This document shows, piece by piece, positions 26,382 to 38,551 of a DNA stretch of 64,000 nt (its first letter is position 1; every line of letters begins with the position of its first letter). The translations under genes and the position numbers were made by a program. The notes below the pieces were generated by a model that had not been told where the DNA came from, did not search any database, and worked only from the letters and a program-made list of their open reading frames with translations. The DNA comes from JAFDVL01 sp963794955 (GTDB lineage Bacteria > Acidobacteriota > Blastocatellia > RBC074). The stretch covers positions 1-64,000 of the forward strand of contig CAWCGF010000003.1 of NCBI GenBank assembly GCA_963794955.1, read 5' to 3'.

Positions 26382-28622
26382 ATGACACCGGCAAAAGAGC
26401 ATAGCTCCTCCACTTATGAGTTTGGCCCCTTCCTAATGGCGCTGGAGGAGCATCGCTTGTATCGGCAGGGCGAATTGGTGTTATTGCCGCCCAAGGAATT
26501 TGAATTGCTCTTATTGCTGGTGCAACATGCCGGGCAAGTGATGGGGCGAGAGCGCCTGATAAAATCGCTCTGGCCCAATACCATCGTCGAAGAAGCGAAC
26601 CTCAACGTACATATCTCGGCTTTACGCAAGGCGCTGGCGACCAATTCCAGTGACAATCAGTACATTGAAACACTGCCGCGCCTGGGGTATCGGTTTCTTG
26701 CTCCTGTGAAAGCCACCCTTGCGGAGGCCAACGCCGCAACTTCGCCAGCTCCGGCTCTGCCCGAAGCGGAAAGTACAGAAACCCCGGAAGCCCCACGCGC
26801 GGAGGTTGCACCAGCAATCGTGAAGAGAGAGACTCCGGCTTGGTTTACGCGCTTGCGGTTGACCGCCGTGACCTTGCCGCTGTGGTTGCTGGCGGCGGCT
26901 TTGCTCGGCATCCTGGCGGTTTTGTTCTTCAAGCCATTTCAGGCGACTTCGGTGGAAAGCGGCGCAGATATGGCGGCGAATGTGCTGCCGGTAACGACTT
27001 ATCCCGGACGCGAAACGCAGCCGGCATTTTCTCCTGACGGCAATCAAATCGCGTTTGTTTGGCGCGGCGAAAAAGACAACAACGCCAACTTATTTGTGCG
27101 TTTGGTGGACGGTGGCAATTGGGTGCAGGTGACGAATCACGCGGGCGATGAAGTGAATCCCGCCTGGTCACCGGATGGGCGGACGATTGCCTTTTATCGC
27201 AGCACGAGCGAAGGCGACGGCATTTACCTGGTGCCTGCGCTCGGCGGTGCGGAGCGCAAGTTAGCTGACATGTGGCCAGACCGTTTTGGTGTTGGATCGC
27301 ATACCTGGTTGCACTGGTCGCCGTTGGGAAAATCATTGGTCATGAGCGACAAAGCTTCCGCGCAGGAACCATTCAGTCTGTATTTGCTGGCATCAGAAAC
27401 CGGCGAAAAGCGACGGTTGACTACTCCCACTGCTTCGGTGGTCGGCGATGTCAGCCCCGTGTTTTCCCCTGATGGCAAGCAGGTCGCGTTTGTCCGTTTG
27501 ATGAGTGTGGTGGCGGGGGAAATTTACCTTGTTTCGGTGGAGGGCGGTGAGCCGAAACGCCTGACGTTTAGCGGCGAAGGCATTAGCAGCTTGGCCTGGA
27601 CGCCGGATGGCCGCGAACTTATTTTTTCTTCGCGCTATGGCGGGAAGACGCGGTTGTTACGGGTTTCCGTGGAGGGCGGCACACCGCAATGGATCGCCGC
27701 GAGCGGCAATGACGCCCTGTATCCCGCTTTTTCGCGCCAGGGCAATCGCCTGGCCTGGTCGCGCACAACCGACAATACGGATGTCTTTCGGCTGGCGTTA
27801 GCGGAAACAGATGCGGCGAACCGGCTGACCAATTTCATTTCTTCGACGGCCTACGAGATTAGCCCGCGCTACTCGCCCGATGGGAAGCGCATTGCCTTTG
27901 AGTCGAACCGGTCGGGCAGCAGCGAAATCTGGGTGTGTGGCAGCGAGGGCGATAACCCGATTTGCCTTACGTCGTTTCGTGGCCCGCTCGCCGGGTCACC
28001 GAGTTGGTCGCCCGATGGCAAATGGCTGGCGATTGATTGCCGCCCGGAAGGCAACGCCGACATTTATGTGGTGAGCAGTCAGGGCGGCACGCCACGCCGG
28101 TTGACCACTGATGCTGCCGAAGACATTGTGCCAAGCTGGTCGCAGGATGGGCGCTGGGTTTATTTTGCCTCGCTGCGTAGCGGTCGCCTGCAAGTTTGGA
28201 AAGCCCCGGCGGAAGGTGGCGACGCGGTGCAGGTCACCCAACAAGGCGGCTTTGATCCCGTAGAGTCACCCGATGGCCAATGGTTATATTTTACGCAGGA
28301 TCGCGGCTCTTCGGCGATTTGGCGCATGCCGGTTAAGGGCGGCCAGGAAACCCTCGTCTATGATTTTCACGAACGGAATTATAGCCGGATGTGGCTTGTT
28401 ACAGCGGCTGGCATTTATTTTGCCGTGCCTGCCTCGCCCACGCGCACCACGCTCAAATTATTCGACCCCGCCACCAGCAACGTCAAAGTCGTCGCGGAAA
28501 TTGACAGCGCATTACGCAACGGCGTTTCCGGCCTGACGATGTCGCCCGATGGCAAATGGCTCCTCTTTCCCGTTCTCACCCAACGCGGCAGCGACTTGAT
28601 GCTGATTGAAAATTTCCGCTAA
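26382..28622 (+). CDS. Winged-helix transcriptional regulator with TolB-like (PD40) propeller
   Basis: The 746-residue product begins with an OmpR/CadC-type winged helix (STYEFGPFLMALEEHRLYRQ; LLPPKEFELLLLLVQHAGQV; YIETLPRLGYRFLAPV). A linker rich in Ala, Pro and Glu follows, then one membrane segment near residues 163-187 (LPLWLLAAALLGILAVLFF). The rest is a propeller of PD40 repeats (AFSPDGNQIAFVW, AWSPDGRTIAFYRS, VFSPDGKQVAFVR, SWSPDGKWLAIDC). The layout implies a membrane-bound DNA-binding protein whose external propeller senses a ligand or partner. It is intact and divergent from the TonB receptor, which it may control; that link is inference. Confidence 0.9.
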   Translation: MTPAKEHSSSTYEFGPFLMALEEHRLYRQGELVLLPPKEFELLLLLVQHAGQVMGRERLIKSLWPNTIVEEANLNVHISALRKALATNSSDNQYIETLPRLGYRFLAPVKATLAEANAATSPAPALPEAESTETPEAPRAEVAPAIVKRETPAWFTRLRLTAVTLPLWLLAAALLGILAVLFFKPFQATSVESGADMAANVLPVTTYPGRETQPAFSPDGNQIAFVWRGEKDNNANLFVRLVDGGNWVQVTNHAGDEVNPAWSPDGRTIAFYRSTSEGDGIYLVPALGGAERKLADMWPDRFGVGSHTWLHWSPLGKSLVMSDKASAQEPFSLYLLASETGEKRRLTTPTASVVGDVSPVFSPDGKQVAFVRLMSVVAGEIYLVSVEGGEPKRLTFSGEGISSLAWTPDGRELIFSSRYGGKTRLLRVSVEGGTPQWIAASGNDALYPAFSRQGNRLAWSRTTDNTDVFRLALAETDAANRLTNFISSTAYEISPRYSPDGKRIAFESNRSGSSEIWVCGSEGDNPICLTSFRGPLAGSPSWSPDGKWLAIDCRPEGNADIYVVSSQGGTPRRLTTDAAEDIVPSWSQDGRWVYFASLRSGRLQVWKAPAEGGDAVQVTQQGGFDPVESPDGQWLYFTQDRGSSAIWRMPVKGGQETLVYDFHERNYSRMWLVTAAGIYFAVPASPTRTTLKLFDPATSNVKVVAEIDSALRNGVSGLTMSPDGKWLLFPVLTQRGSDLMLIENFR

Positions 28623-28873
28623 GCGCCCTCACTATTACCAAACTTTTACATTCCCTTCTGCCGGAATATGGCATTATTTTCATTGTTTTGTTGCGCTAGT
28701 CCCCGTTTCTGAAATGCCAAATAAAGGCAAACAGACGAAGATGAAATCCCCTTGCTGAAATTTGCTGCAACCTTTAATTCTCACCGGGCGCGTGTGCTCG
28801 GATTCATTTGGCGGTGGTTCCGCTTACTAGCAAGCGCTCCCGTTTTGTGCGCTACTTGATGAAAGGTAAATGA

Positions 28874-29932
28874 ATGTCAAAATCCAGTGGTCCAGCTTCC
28901 CCTCTCAAAGTGGTGACGTGGCGCGAGATGGTTAAGCCGTATATGTCGCCCGATCACAAAGGCAGTATCTGGCAAATCGTGAATTCCGTCGTGCCGCTGC
29001 TTGCCCTGTATTTTTTGATGTATCAAAGCCTCCACTATTCCTACTGGCTGACGCTGGCACTGGCCTTTCCGACCGCTGGGTTTACGATGCGAACTTTCAT
29101 CATCATGCATGATTGTGGGCACGGCTCATTTTTCAAATCACCCAGGGCCAATCATTGGGTGGGGACGATCTGCGGCATTCTGGTTAACACACCGTATTTT
29201 CAATGGACGCGCGAACACGCCATCCACCACGCGACTTCCGGTGATTTGGATCGCCGTGGCGTCGGCGATGTCGTGACCTTGACGGTTAAGGAATATCTGG
29301 CGCGCACCAAATGGGGGCGGTTTGCTTATCGGTTATACCGCAACCCGCTCGTTACATTTGGCCTTGGCCCGCAATATATCTTTCTGTTCGATGTGCGCTT
29401 TGTGAGTAAGACTTCAGGGCAACGGGAACGGCGCGGCGTGTACCTGACCAATATCGCGCTCTTTACCATCTGGGGATCAATGATCTGGGCGATCGGACTC
29501 CCAGCTTTTTTGTTGGTTTGGGTACCCGTGCAAATCGTTGCTGGTGTAACCGGCGTCTGGCTGTTTTACGTGCAGCATCAGTACGAAGACACCTACTGGC
29601 AGCCCCATACGGATTGGGATTACCCCACCGCCGCCTTAATGGGCAGTTCATACTATAAGCTGCCACGTCTGATCCAGTGGTTCAGCGGCAATATCGGCTT
29701 TCATCACATCCATCACCTGTGCCCGAAAATCCCGAATTATAAACTCGAAGCCTGCCACAATGAGAATCCCTATTTTCAACAAGCGCCGACCTTGACGTTT
29801 TGGAAAAGCCTGCGCTGCATGAATCTGAAGCTGTGGGATGAAGACCAACAACGGATGATCCGATTTGGTGAGTTGAAGAAGCTCCGCGCGACGATGCCTG
29901 CACCTGTTTTGGCCGAATCTATGGCGGAATAA
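28874..29932 (+). CDS. Fatty acid desaturase (membrane di-iron, omega-6/delta-12 type)
   Basis: The protein introduces a double bond into an acyl chain using O2 and a di-iron centre in the membrane. Three His boxes are present: HDCGHGSFF, then HAIHHATSGDLDRRGVGD, then NIGFHHIHHLCPKIPNYKL. Spacing and the GDLDRRG and HQYEDTYW motifs match bacterial omega-6 desaturases. Hydrophobic segments precede box 1 (VVPLLALYFLMYQSLHYSYW) and lie between boxes 2 and 3. Length 352 is typical. It stands as a single gene with a strong hairpin downstream. Substrate position is family inference. Confidence 0.92.
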   Translation: MSKSSGPASPLKVVTWREMVKPYMSPDHKGSIWQIVNSVVPLLALYFLMYQSLHYSYWLTLALAFPTAGFTMRTFIIMHDCGHGSFFKSPRANHWVGTICGILVNTPYFQWTREHAIHHATSGDLDRRGVGDVVTLTVKEYLARTKWGRFAYRLYRNPLVTFGLGPQYIFLFDVRFVSKTSGQRERRGVYLTNIALFTIWGSMIWAIGLPAFLLVWVPVQIVAGVTGVWLFYVQHQYEDTYWQPHTDWDYPTAALMGSSYYKLPRLIQWFSGNIGFHHIHHLCPKIPNYKLEACHNENPYFQQAPTLTFWKSLRCMNLKLWDEDQQRMIRFGELKKLRATMPAPVLAESMAE

Positions 29933-29971
29933 ACGTGCGCCTCTGCTGCCGTAGCGCCGTGTCTGAAGCCT

Positions 29972-30031
29972 AAAACCTGTTCCCTGCAACCTGAATTCTG
30001 CTCAGAAATCTGGTTGCAGGGAACAGGTTTT
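29972..30031 (+). terminator. Perfect 20-bp inverted repeat downstream of the desaturase
   Basis: AAAACCTGTTCCCTGCAACC at 29972 pairs exactly with GGTTGCAGGGAACAGGTTTT ending at 30031, with a 20-base loop. It is a plausible terminator for the desaturase or a small MITE. A second, shorter hairpin (GCCCGGCAATTCATTGCCGGG) follows near 30118; nothing else is seen up to 30236. Confidence 0.6.
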
Positions 30032-30236
30032 AAGTTTTTGCGTGACACGTGCCGACAGTCGGCAGCCTTCAAGAAAAGGATTTTTCCGATTTCGCCCCAG
30101 CGAGACGTTTGATAGTAGCCCGGCAATTCATTGCCGGGTACAGAGGCGATGAACCTCGCGCCCCAGCGGAGACTGCTGAAAAAGTCCCAAAGCGGAGATT
30201 TCGACTACAAACCACACTTTCTTCTATCACGCTTTC

Positions 30237-31163
30237 TTACAGTTCAAGGTTGCTGCGCAGTTTAGCAATGTCACGTTGGGGCGGAGCGCCGAACAACTTC
30301 TTGTAGTCGCGGCTAAAGTACGATGGGTCTTCATAGCCCACACGGAACCCGGCGCTCGCGGCGTCCAGGTCTTCGCCCAGCATCAGACGGCGCGCCTCCT
30401 GGAGGCGTATTTGTTTCTGAAACTGCAAAGGACTCATCGCTGTGACGGATTTGAAGTGATGATGAAAACCGGAAACGCTCATGCCGAGTTCGTGCGCGAT
30501 ATTTTCAATTTTAAGCGGCGCATCGAAATGTTCCCGCAAGTGCCCGATGGCCTTGGAAATGCGCTGAGTGTCTCCCGCCGAAGATACGAGATGGCCGAGC
30601 CGCGCGCCTTGCCCTCCCGCCAAAAGCCGAAAAACAATCTCTCTGACGATGAGCGGCGCGAGAACCTTGCCTTCAACTGCTGCATCGAGCAGCCGGACTA
30701 ATCTGACCACCGCGTCCAGCAGATTGGCGTCCAATGGGCTGACATCCATCGCCTTCAGGCTTGCGGTGCCTTTTTTCGGTTCGAGGCCGGATTCCATCAT
30801 GACCGAGGCGACGAGAGCAGCATTCAGATTGAGCCGGAAACCAAGATATGGTCGTTCCTTTGATGCTTCTTCCACTCGAAAGGTGAGCGGCAAATCAACT
30901 GTGTAAATCAAGTAATGGCCCGGATCGTATTGGAACACTTCCTCACCTAACAGCGCTTGCTTGCGGCCCTGGGCGACACCGCAAAAGGCAGGCTGATAGA
31001 GGGAATGAATCGGTTCCGTCGGTTTGGAGGAACGAGCAAGGCGAAAGCTAGGAGAAATATCCAATGTTCCGTCTTCGGGTAGGGCTTGCGCAATTCGCTC
31101 AACCAGTTCTTCTCGGTTGCTTTGCGTCCTTTGCGCTTCACGTTTCGCTTCTTTTGGGTTCAT
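30237..31163 (-). CDS. AraC-family transcriptional regulator (AraC_N/YqhC-like)
   Basis: The 308-residue protein has an N-terminal cupin-like effector domain (SLYQPAFCGVAQGRKQALLG, YDPGHYLIYTVDLPLTFRVE) and a C-terminal double helix-turn-helix: DAPLKIENIAHELGMSVSGF with HHHFKSVTAMSPLQFQKQIR, then AGFRVGYEDPSYFSRDYKKL and FGAPP. This matches the YqhC-type group that activates aldehyde-detoxifying reductases. It is divergent from an aldo/keto reductase at 31304, the classic arrangement, so control of that gene is likely. The start at 31163 is the first Met; a later one is possible. Confidence 0.9.
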   Translation of the reverse strand: MNPKEAKREAQRTQSNREELVERIAQALPEDGTLDISPSFRLARSSKPTEPIHSLYQPAFCGVAQGRKQALLGEEVFQYDPGHYLIYTVDLPLTFRVEEASKERPYLGFRLNLNAALVASVMMESGLEPKKGTASLKAMDVSPLDANLLDAVVRLVRLLDAAVEGKVLAPLIVREIVFRLLAGGQGARLGHLVSSAGDTQRISKAIGHLREHFDAPLKIENIAHELGMSVSGFHHHFKSVTAMSPLQFQKQIRLQEARRLMLGEDLDAASAGFRVGYEDPSYFSRDYKKLFGAPPQRDIAKLRSNLEL

Positions 31164-31303
31164 AAGTTTATCTTAGCCGCTTTGATTTCTATCTGCACGT
31201 CGGCCGCAGCATTTTGCAGGATCGTACAATCATTCGCCAGTATCGTCTTACCGCCTTTTATCCCAGAGACGTTAGAATCAAACTCAATAATTAGGACGGA
31301 ACT

Positions 31304-32299
31304 ATGCAAAAACGAAAACTTGGAAACAGCAACTTGGAAATCTCAGCCCTCGGGCTTGGATGCATGGGAATGAGCTTTGGCTACGGCCCGGCGGGAGACA
31401 AACAGGAGATGATCGCGGTGATTCGCGCTGCCGTCGAAAGCGGCGTCACGTTCTTTGATACCGCTGAAGTCTACGGCCCGTTCACCAACGAAGAACTCGT
31501 CGGTGAAGCCCTCGCGTCCTTTCGTGAACAAGTTGTCATCGCCACCAAATTCGGATTCAAACCTGCTGCCGATGGCAGTGGGCGGTGGAGTGAGTTGGAT
31601 AGCCGACCGGAACACATCAAAGAAGTTGCTGAAGCTTCGCTCAAGCGACTCAGGACGGACGTGATTGATCTGTTCTATCAACATCGGGTTGATCCGAACG
31701 TGCCCATTGAGGATGTCGCAGGAGCGGTGAAAGACCTGATCCAGGCAGGCAAGGTCAAGCACTTCGGACTTTCCGAAGCAGGCGCACAGACGATTCGCCG
31801 CGCGCACGCCGTTCAGCCCGTCACAGCACTTCAGAGCGAATACTCGCTGTGGTGGCGCGAACCGGAGGCGGAAATCCTGCCGACCCTCGAAGAACTCGGC
31901 ATCGGTTTCGTGCCTTTCAGTCCGCTCGGCAAAGGCTTCCTGACAGGTAAGATTGACGAGAACACGACGTTCGACAGCACAGATTTCCGCAACATTGTTC
32001 CGCGCTTCACGCCAGAGGCGCGCAAAGCGAATCAGGCGATAGTGGATTTAATTGGCAAGGTCGCCGAGCGAAAGAAGGCGACACCCGCACAAATCGCGCT
32101 GGCCTGGGTTCTTGCTCAAAAGCCGTGGATCATACCGATTCCCGGCACCACGAAGCTGCACCGGTTGCAGGAAAATAATGGAGCCGTTGAAGTGGAGTTG
32201 ACGCCGGACGACCTGCGCGAAATTGATAACGCTACCGCGCAGATAACGGTGCAGGGGGCGCGCTACCCGGAAGCGATGCAACGAATGGTTGGCCGTTAA
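31304..32299 (+). CDS. Aldo/keto reductase
   Basis: This NADPH-dependent TIM-barrel reductase of carbonyl compounds has 331 residues, the usual length of the AKR13/YghZ-like group. Motifs: LGLGCMGMSFGYG, FFDTAEVYGPFTNEELVGEA with catalytic Asp and Tyr, VVIATKFGFK with Lys, DLFYQHRVDPNVPIEDV with His, GKVKHFGLSEAG, and the cofactor clamp WIIPIPGTTKLHRLQENNGA. The start has GGACGGA seven bases upstream. With the divergent AraC regulator it probably forms an aldehyde-response unit. Confidence 0.93.
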   Translation: MQKRKLGNSNLEISALGLGCMGMSFGYGPAGDKQEMIAVIRAAVESGVTFFDTAEVYGPFTNEELVGEALASFREQVVIATKFGFKPAADGSGRWSELDSRPEHIKEVAEASLKRLRTDVIDLFYQHRVDPNVPIEDVAGAVKDLIQAGKVKHFGLSEAGAQTIRRAHAVQPVTALQSEYSLWWREPEAEILPTLEELGIGFVPFSPLGKGFLTGKIDENTTFDSTDFRNIVPRFTPEARKANQAIVDLIGKVAERKKATPAQIALAWVLAQKPWIIPIPGTTKLHRLQENNGAVEVELTPDDLREIDNATAQITVQGARYPEAMQRMVGR

Positions 32300-32385
32300 G
32301 CCGGGGGGGGGCACTTCTCGGTGGGTCTGGCGCGTCTGGTGAAAAGGTTGTTATATGTCTCCGCAGCGCTGAAAGGAGCAACGCG

Positions 32386-32952
32386 ATGGAACGCCAAATA
32401 ATGTGGAGTCATTTAGAGACTCCAGGCATGGAACACTTTCGCATAACAATGCACGCAGACGTGATTGTGGCTGATGGCATTGTGCTGGGCTTAGAAAACG
32501 GCTCTGCCTTCCGCCTGCACTACGAGATTCGTTGTGACGCTCAATGGAGAGTGCGTCAGGTGCAGATCAACCTCTTGAACGACGGGCGCCGTTTAAGGCT
32601 ATCGTCAAACGGCCAAGGGCTTTGGTTCGATGAGTCTGATAGGGTCAGATCCGAGTTTGACGGTTGCCTGGATGTAGATATTACGGCGACACCTTTTACG
32701 AACACACTGCCGATTCGGCGGCTCCCCTGGAAGCAAGGTGAATCGGCTGACATAAAAGTTGTCTATTTTAAAATCCCCGAAATGCAAGTAACGCTCGACG
32801 AGCAGCGCTACACCTTTGTGGGGGTTGACGGCGCGGGCAGCAGATACAGGTTCGAGCAAAGAAGCAGCGGGTTTACGGCTGAAGTATGGGTTGATGCTGA
32901 TGGTTTAGTTGAACACTATCCCGAATTGTTCAGACGTGTGTGGGCGCGTTAG
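32386..32952 (+). CDS. Putative glycolipid-binding family protein
   Basis: The 188-residue product begins IMWSHLETPGMEHFRI and contains LHYEIRCDAQWRVRQVQINL, GQGLWFDESDRVRSEFDGCL with DVDITATPFTNTLPIRRL, and the C-terminal YRFEQRSSGFTAEVWVDADG and LVEHYPELFRRVW. These are hallmarks of the Glycolipid_bind (PF06475-type) family. A GGAG site precedes the ATG. The family name comes from distant structural similarity; the true role is not established. Confidence 0.85.
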   Translation: MERQIMWSHLETPGMEHFRITMHADVIVADGIVLGLENGSAFRLHYEIRCDAQWRVRQVQINLLNDGRRLRLSSNGQGLWFDESDRVRSEFDGCLDVDITATPFTNTLPIRRLPWKQGESADIKVVYFKIPEMQVTLDEQRYTFVGVDGAGSRYRFEQRSSGFTAEVWVDADGLVEHYPELFRRVWAR

Positions 32953-33063
32953 AAGTTCCTCCCGATGCTACCCTTAAAACAACCGCTTGATTCAAGAAAG
33001 AGCACAGAAATGCAGATGAAAATAAACAGTTCACAGCCTTCCCATCGCTTCAATAGCAGGTTA

Positions 33064-33962
33064 ATGAAACTGTTCGCAACGTCGGTCATATCGCTTTTGC
33101 TGTTCGCTTCGGCGTCCGCCCAAACGAGTAGCCAGACCAATCGGGCAGGCGCCGCCGCAAAGAAAGGCGCGGCTACGAGCGCATCGGCGCAAAAGTCACA
33201 AAGCATCAGCATTACGCGCAACAGTTCGCCCTCCCTGCAGATGAGAGAGGCCGAAAACTTCACCGGTTCCGTCGGCGTCGAACCGCTCTTGGAAGCAACT
33301 GCCCCTTCGCGCCTGGCTGGCGGTCGCGTCACCTTTGCGCCGGGCGCGCGCACGGCGTGGCATTCTCATCCACTGGGACAGACTCTGATTGTGACGGCGG
33401 GCGCGGGCTGGGTGCAGCAGGAAGGCGGTGAGAAGCAGGCGATCAGGGTAGGGGATGTTGTATGGACACCGCCGGGCGTGAAGCACTGGCATGGCGCAAC
33501 CGCCACCGACCGCCTGACACACATCGCCCTGACCGAACAACAGGCAGACGGCAAGCGGGTCGAATGGATGGAAAAAGTCAGCGATGCGCAATACAACGCG
33601 CCGGTTCGTGCTGCAAGGGCGACACCCGCGCCGGTGCGACTTTCAACTACAACGACAGACCGTCGGCAAGAGCCATCGGTGATTTTGCACCCAAGCTGGC
33701 AGAGATTACGGATGACATACTCTATGCCGATGTTTGGGAGCGTCCGCAGTTATCAAAGCGTGACCGCAGTCTGGTGACGGTCGCGGCGCTGATTGCAATG
33801 AACCGCCCCGACCAACTTCGTTCTCACTTCGCAAGAGCGCGAGAGAATGGCGTGACGCAGGAAGAAATCGTCGAGACCATTACGCAGATGGCGTTTTATG
33901 CGGGCTGGCCGAACGCGGTTACCGCGATTGCCGTAGCCAAAGAAGTCTTCCAGCAGAACTGA
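33064..33962 (+). pseudogene. Exported cupin/carboxymuconolactone-decarboxylase fusion, frameshifted
   Basis: A signal peptide (MKLFATSVISLLLFASASAQ; an earlier Met at 33010-33016 is possible) precedes a cupin: GGRVTFAPGARTAWHSHPLG with the metal-binding His pair, QTLIVTAGAGWVQQEGGEKQ and PPGVKHWHGATATDRLTHIA. Near 33650 the frame shifts, and the second domain follows: SARAIGDFAPKLAEITDDIL, RDRSLVTVAALIAMNRPDQL, HFARARENGVTQEEIVETIT and AFYAGWPNAVTAIAVAKEVF. This cupin plus CMD pairing is known for exported proteins near aldo/keto reductases. Either the gene is broken or a one-base sequencing error splits it. Confidence 0.82.
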
Positions 33963-34001
33963 CTTATAACAGCTACTTCAGCAGGGTAGCGGAGGAAATT
34001 T

Positions 34002-34504
34002 ATGATTAAGCTGAAAGTAAATGGAAAGAACCAACAATTCGACGGCGACCCAGAAATGCCATTGCTCTGGGTGTTGCGCGACGAACTCGATCTCAAGGGA
34101 ACTAAGTTCGGTTGCGGCATGGGCTTATGCGGCGCTTGCACTGTCCATCTGAATGGCAAGCCGGTACGCTCTTGCTCGACACCTGCGTCAGCCGCGACTA
34201 ATGCCACGGTAACAACCATTGAAGGACTCTCGCCCGACGGTTCGCATCCGGTGCAGGTCGCCTGGCAGGAACTTGATGTGCCGCAATGCGGATATTGCCA
34301 GGCCGGACAAATGATGTCGGCATGCGCCTTGCTCGCCAAGACACCAAAGCCCACCGATGCACAAATTGACACGGCGATGAATGGCAATCTATGCCGTTGC
34401 GGCACGTATTTGCGTATACGCGCTGCGATTCATAAAGCCGCAGATTTAGCCGCTTCCAACAATACCCCTAAATCAGTTACCCGCACGGGCAATAAGGAGG
34501 ATTA

Positions 34505-34505
<1 letters not shown>
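34002..34505 (+). CDS. iorA: 2Fe-2S subunit of isoquinoline 1-oxidoreductase-type molybdoenzyme (copy 1)
   Basis: The 167-residue protein carries a plant-type ferredoxin domain (GTKFGCGMGLCGACTVHLNG, Cys ligands) and the helical [2Fe-2S]-binding domain (PQCGYCQAGQMMSACALL and NGNLCRCGTYLRIRAAI). It transfers electrons out of the molybdenum site of the partner subunit. It starts MIKLKVNGKNQQFDGDP after GGAGGAAATTT. Its stop TAA overlaps the ATG of the large subunit by one base (34505), so the two are translationally coupled. A near-identical paralogue lies at 36743. Confidence 0.92.
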
Positions 34506-36730
<2,225 letters not shown>

Positions 36731-36742
36731 AGGAGAAAACTT

Positions 36743-37273
36743 ATGATTAAGCTGAAAGTAAACGGAAAGAACCAGCAATTTGACGGCGACCCGGATACGC
36801 CGCTGCTTTGGGTGTTGCGTGACGAACTCGATCTCAAAGGCACGAAGTTCGGTTGCGGCATGGGCTTATGCGGCGCTTGCACTGTGCATTTGAATGGACA
36901 ACCGATGCGTTCGTGTTCGACGCCAGTTTCGGCGGCAGCGAATAAAGCTGTAACCACGATTGAAGGGCTTTCGCTCGACGGCTCGCATCCTGTGCAAGTC
37001 GCGTGGCAAGACCTCGACGTGCCGCAATGCGGATATTGTCAGGCCGGACAAATGATGTCGGCCTGTGCCTTGCTGGCGAAAACACCGAAACCAACGGATG
37101 CCGAAATAGATTTGGCGATGAATGGGAATCTGTGCCGCTGCGGAACGTATCTGCGCATCCGCGCGGCGATTCACAAAGCGGTGGACTTGACCGCATCAAA
37201 CACTACACCTAAACCAGCCACCAAAACTCGTTTTGGTGTAAACTCGTTACCCGCCAAAGGCGGCAAAAAATAA
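36743..37273 (+). CDS. iorA: 2Fe-2S subunit of isoquinoline 1-oxidoreductase type (copy 2)
   Basis: At 176 residues it is close to copy 1 over the first 160: MIKLKVNGKNQQFDGDPDTP, GTKFGCGMGLCGACTVHLNG, CGYCQAGQMMSACALL and NLCRCGTYLRIRAAIHKAVD. The C-terminal tail (KTRFGVNSLPAKGGKK) is different. The start is 12 bases after the large-subunit stop, with AAAGGAG between. Its own large-subunit partner at 38714 is only a deletion remnant, so if used it must serve the intact copy. High DNA similarity to 34002-34500 indicates a tandem duplication of the pair. Confidence 0.9.
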   Translation: MIKLKVNGKNQQFDGDPDTPLLWVLRDELDLKGTKFGCGMGLCGACTVHLNGQPMRSCSTPVSAAANKAVTTIEGLSLDGSHPVQVAWQDLDVPQCGYCQAGQMMSACALLAKTPKPTDAEIDLAMNGNLCRCGTYLRIRAAIHKAVDLTASNTTPKPATKTRFGVNSLPAKGGKK

Positions 37274-37297
37274 GGTCGAAGATTTAGGAGAGATGAC

Positions 37298-38551
37298 ATG
37301 AAGTTTTTAGTTTCGTTTGCGTTACTTTGCACATTAGCTTTGCTGCCCATCACTGTAGGACGGACTGCTTCTGAAGCAGAATGGACACAATGGCGTGGCC
37401 CGCAGCGCAATGGGTTATCGAGTGAAACCGGCCTGCTCAAGCAATGGCCGGAGAAAGGCCCTGCTGTGATCTGGTCAGTCTCGAATCTTGGCGAAGGTTA
37501 CGGCTCAGTGGCGATCAGAGGGGCTCGCGTTTACGTGCAGGGAACGAGCGGAGCAGCGGGCGAGGCCAAGAGCACTGTCTTCTGTTTGAACCGCGCCGAT
37601 GGCAAAACCATCTGGTCAGTCGCGTTCGGCGCGAAAGTAGATCAGAACAGGGGCAACGGGCCACGCTCCACGCCGACGCTGGATGGCGACCGCATGTACG
37701 TGCTGACTGAGAACGGCGACCTGGCTTGTTTGCGCGAAAAAGACGGCTCAACCGTATGGAGCAAAAACATTCTGAAAGAGTACGCCGCAAACAATCCCAA
37801 ATGGCTCATCAGCGAATCGCCGCTGATTGACGGCAATAAGTTAATCGTTTCGCCCGGCGGCAACGGCGCAGGCATTGTGGCGCTCGACAAAATGACGGGC
37901 AAGGAGATTTGGCGCGCGAAAGAGTTGAGCGCCGAGACGGGTTATGCCTCCTGCATCATCGCTGAAGTCGGCGGCGTGCGCAGCTATGTCAATTTCACCT
38001 CGAACGCTGCGGTCGGCGTGCGTGCCAGCGATGGCAAGCTGATGTGGAGCTACAACAAGGCTGCCAACAACGTCGCCAATTGCGCGACCCCGGTTTTTGC
38101 CGCCAACAAAGTCTTCTTCTCATCGGCTTATGGCACAGGAGGAGCCTTGCTCAATCTGAAGGCAGAGAATGGCGAGGTCAAAGCCGAAGAATCCTACTTC
38201 ACGACAGAGATGATGAATCATCACGGCGGCATGGTGCTAGTGAATGGCTATCTCTACGGCTTCTCCAATATGATCCTGACTTGCATCGAATTCAACACGG
38301 GCAAGGTGATGTGGAAAGATCGCAGCGTCGGCAAAGGCTCAATCACGTATGCGGACGGAATGCTGTATCTGCTCGGCGAGAAACAGTTGGTCGGGCTGGC
38401 CGAAGCCAATTCCAATGCGTATGTCGAGAAAAGCCGCTTCCCCATCAATGACCGCGGCTGGGATAGCTGGGCGCATCCGGTAGTCATCGGAGGCAAGCTT
38501 TACATCCGCAATCAGAATGAACTGACTTGCTATAATGTGAAGGGAAAATGA
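37298..38551 (+). CDS. Secreted PQQ-like beta-propeller protein
   Basis: The 417-residue product has a signal peptide (MKFLVSFALLCTLALLPITV) and begins its mature part WTQWRGPQRNGLSSETGLLK. Repeats of the outer-membrane/PQQ type follow: VFCLNRADGKTIWSVAFGA, TENGDLACLREKDGSTVWSK, SPGGNGAGIVALDKMTGKEI, SYVNFTSNAAVGVRASDGKL. No PQQ-liganding enzyme motif was recognised, so a binding or scaffold role is as likely as a dehydrogenase. It follows iorA copy 2 by 24 bases. A diverged paralogue with the same WPQWRG opening lies at 41342-42627. Confidence 0.87.
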   Translation: MKFLVSFALLCTLALLPITVGRTASEAEWTQWRGPQRNGLSSETGLLKQWPEKGPAVIWSVSNLGEGYGSVAIRGARVYVQGTSGAAGEAKSTVFCLNRADGKTIWSVAFGAKVDQNRGNGPRSTPTLDGDRMYVLTENGDLACLREKDGSTVWSKNILKEYAANNPKWLISESPLIDGNKLIVSPGGNGAGIVALDKMTGKEIWRAKELSAETGYASCIIAEVGGVRSYVNFTSNAAVGVRASDGKLMWSYNKAANNVANCATPVFAANKVFFSSAYGTGGALLNLKAENGEVKAEESYFTTEMMNHHGGMVLVNGYLYGFSNMILTCIEFNTGKVMWKDRSVGKGSITYADGMLYLLGEKQLVGLAEANSNAYVEKSRFPINDRGWDSWAHPVVIGGKLYIRNQNELTCYNVKGK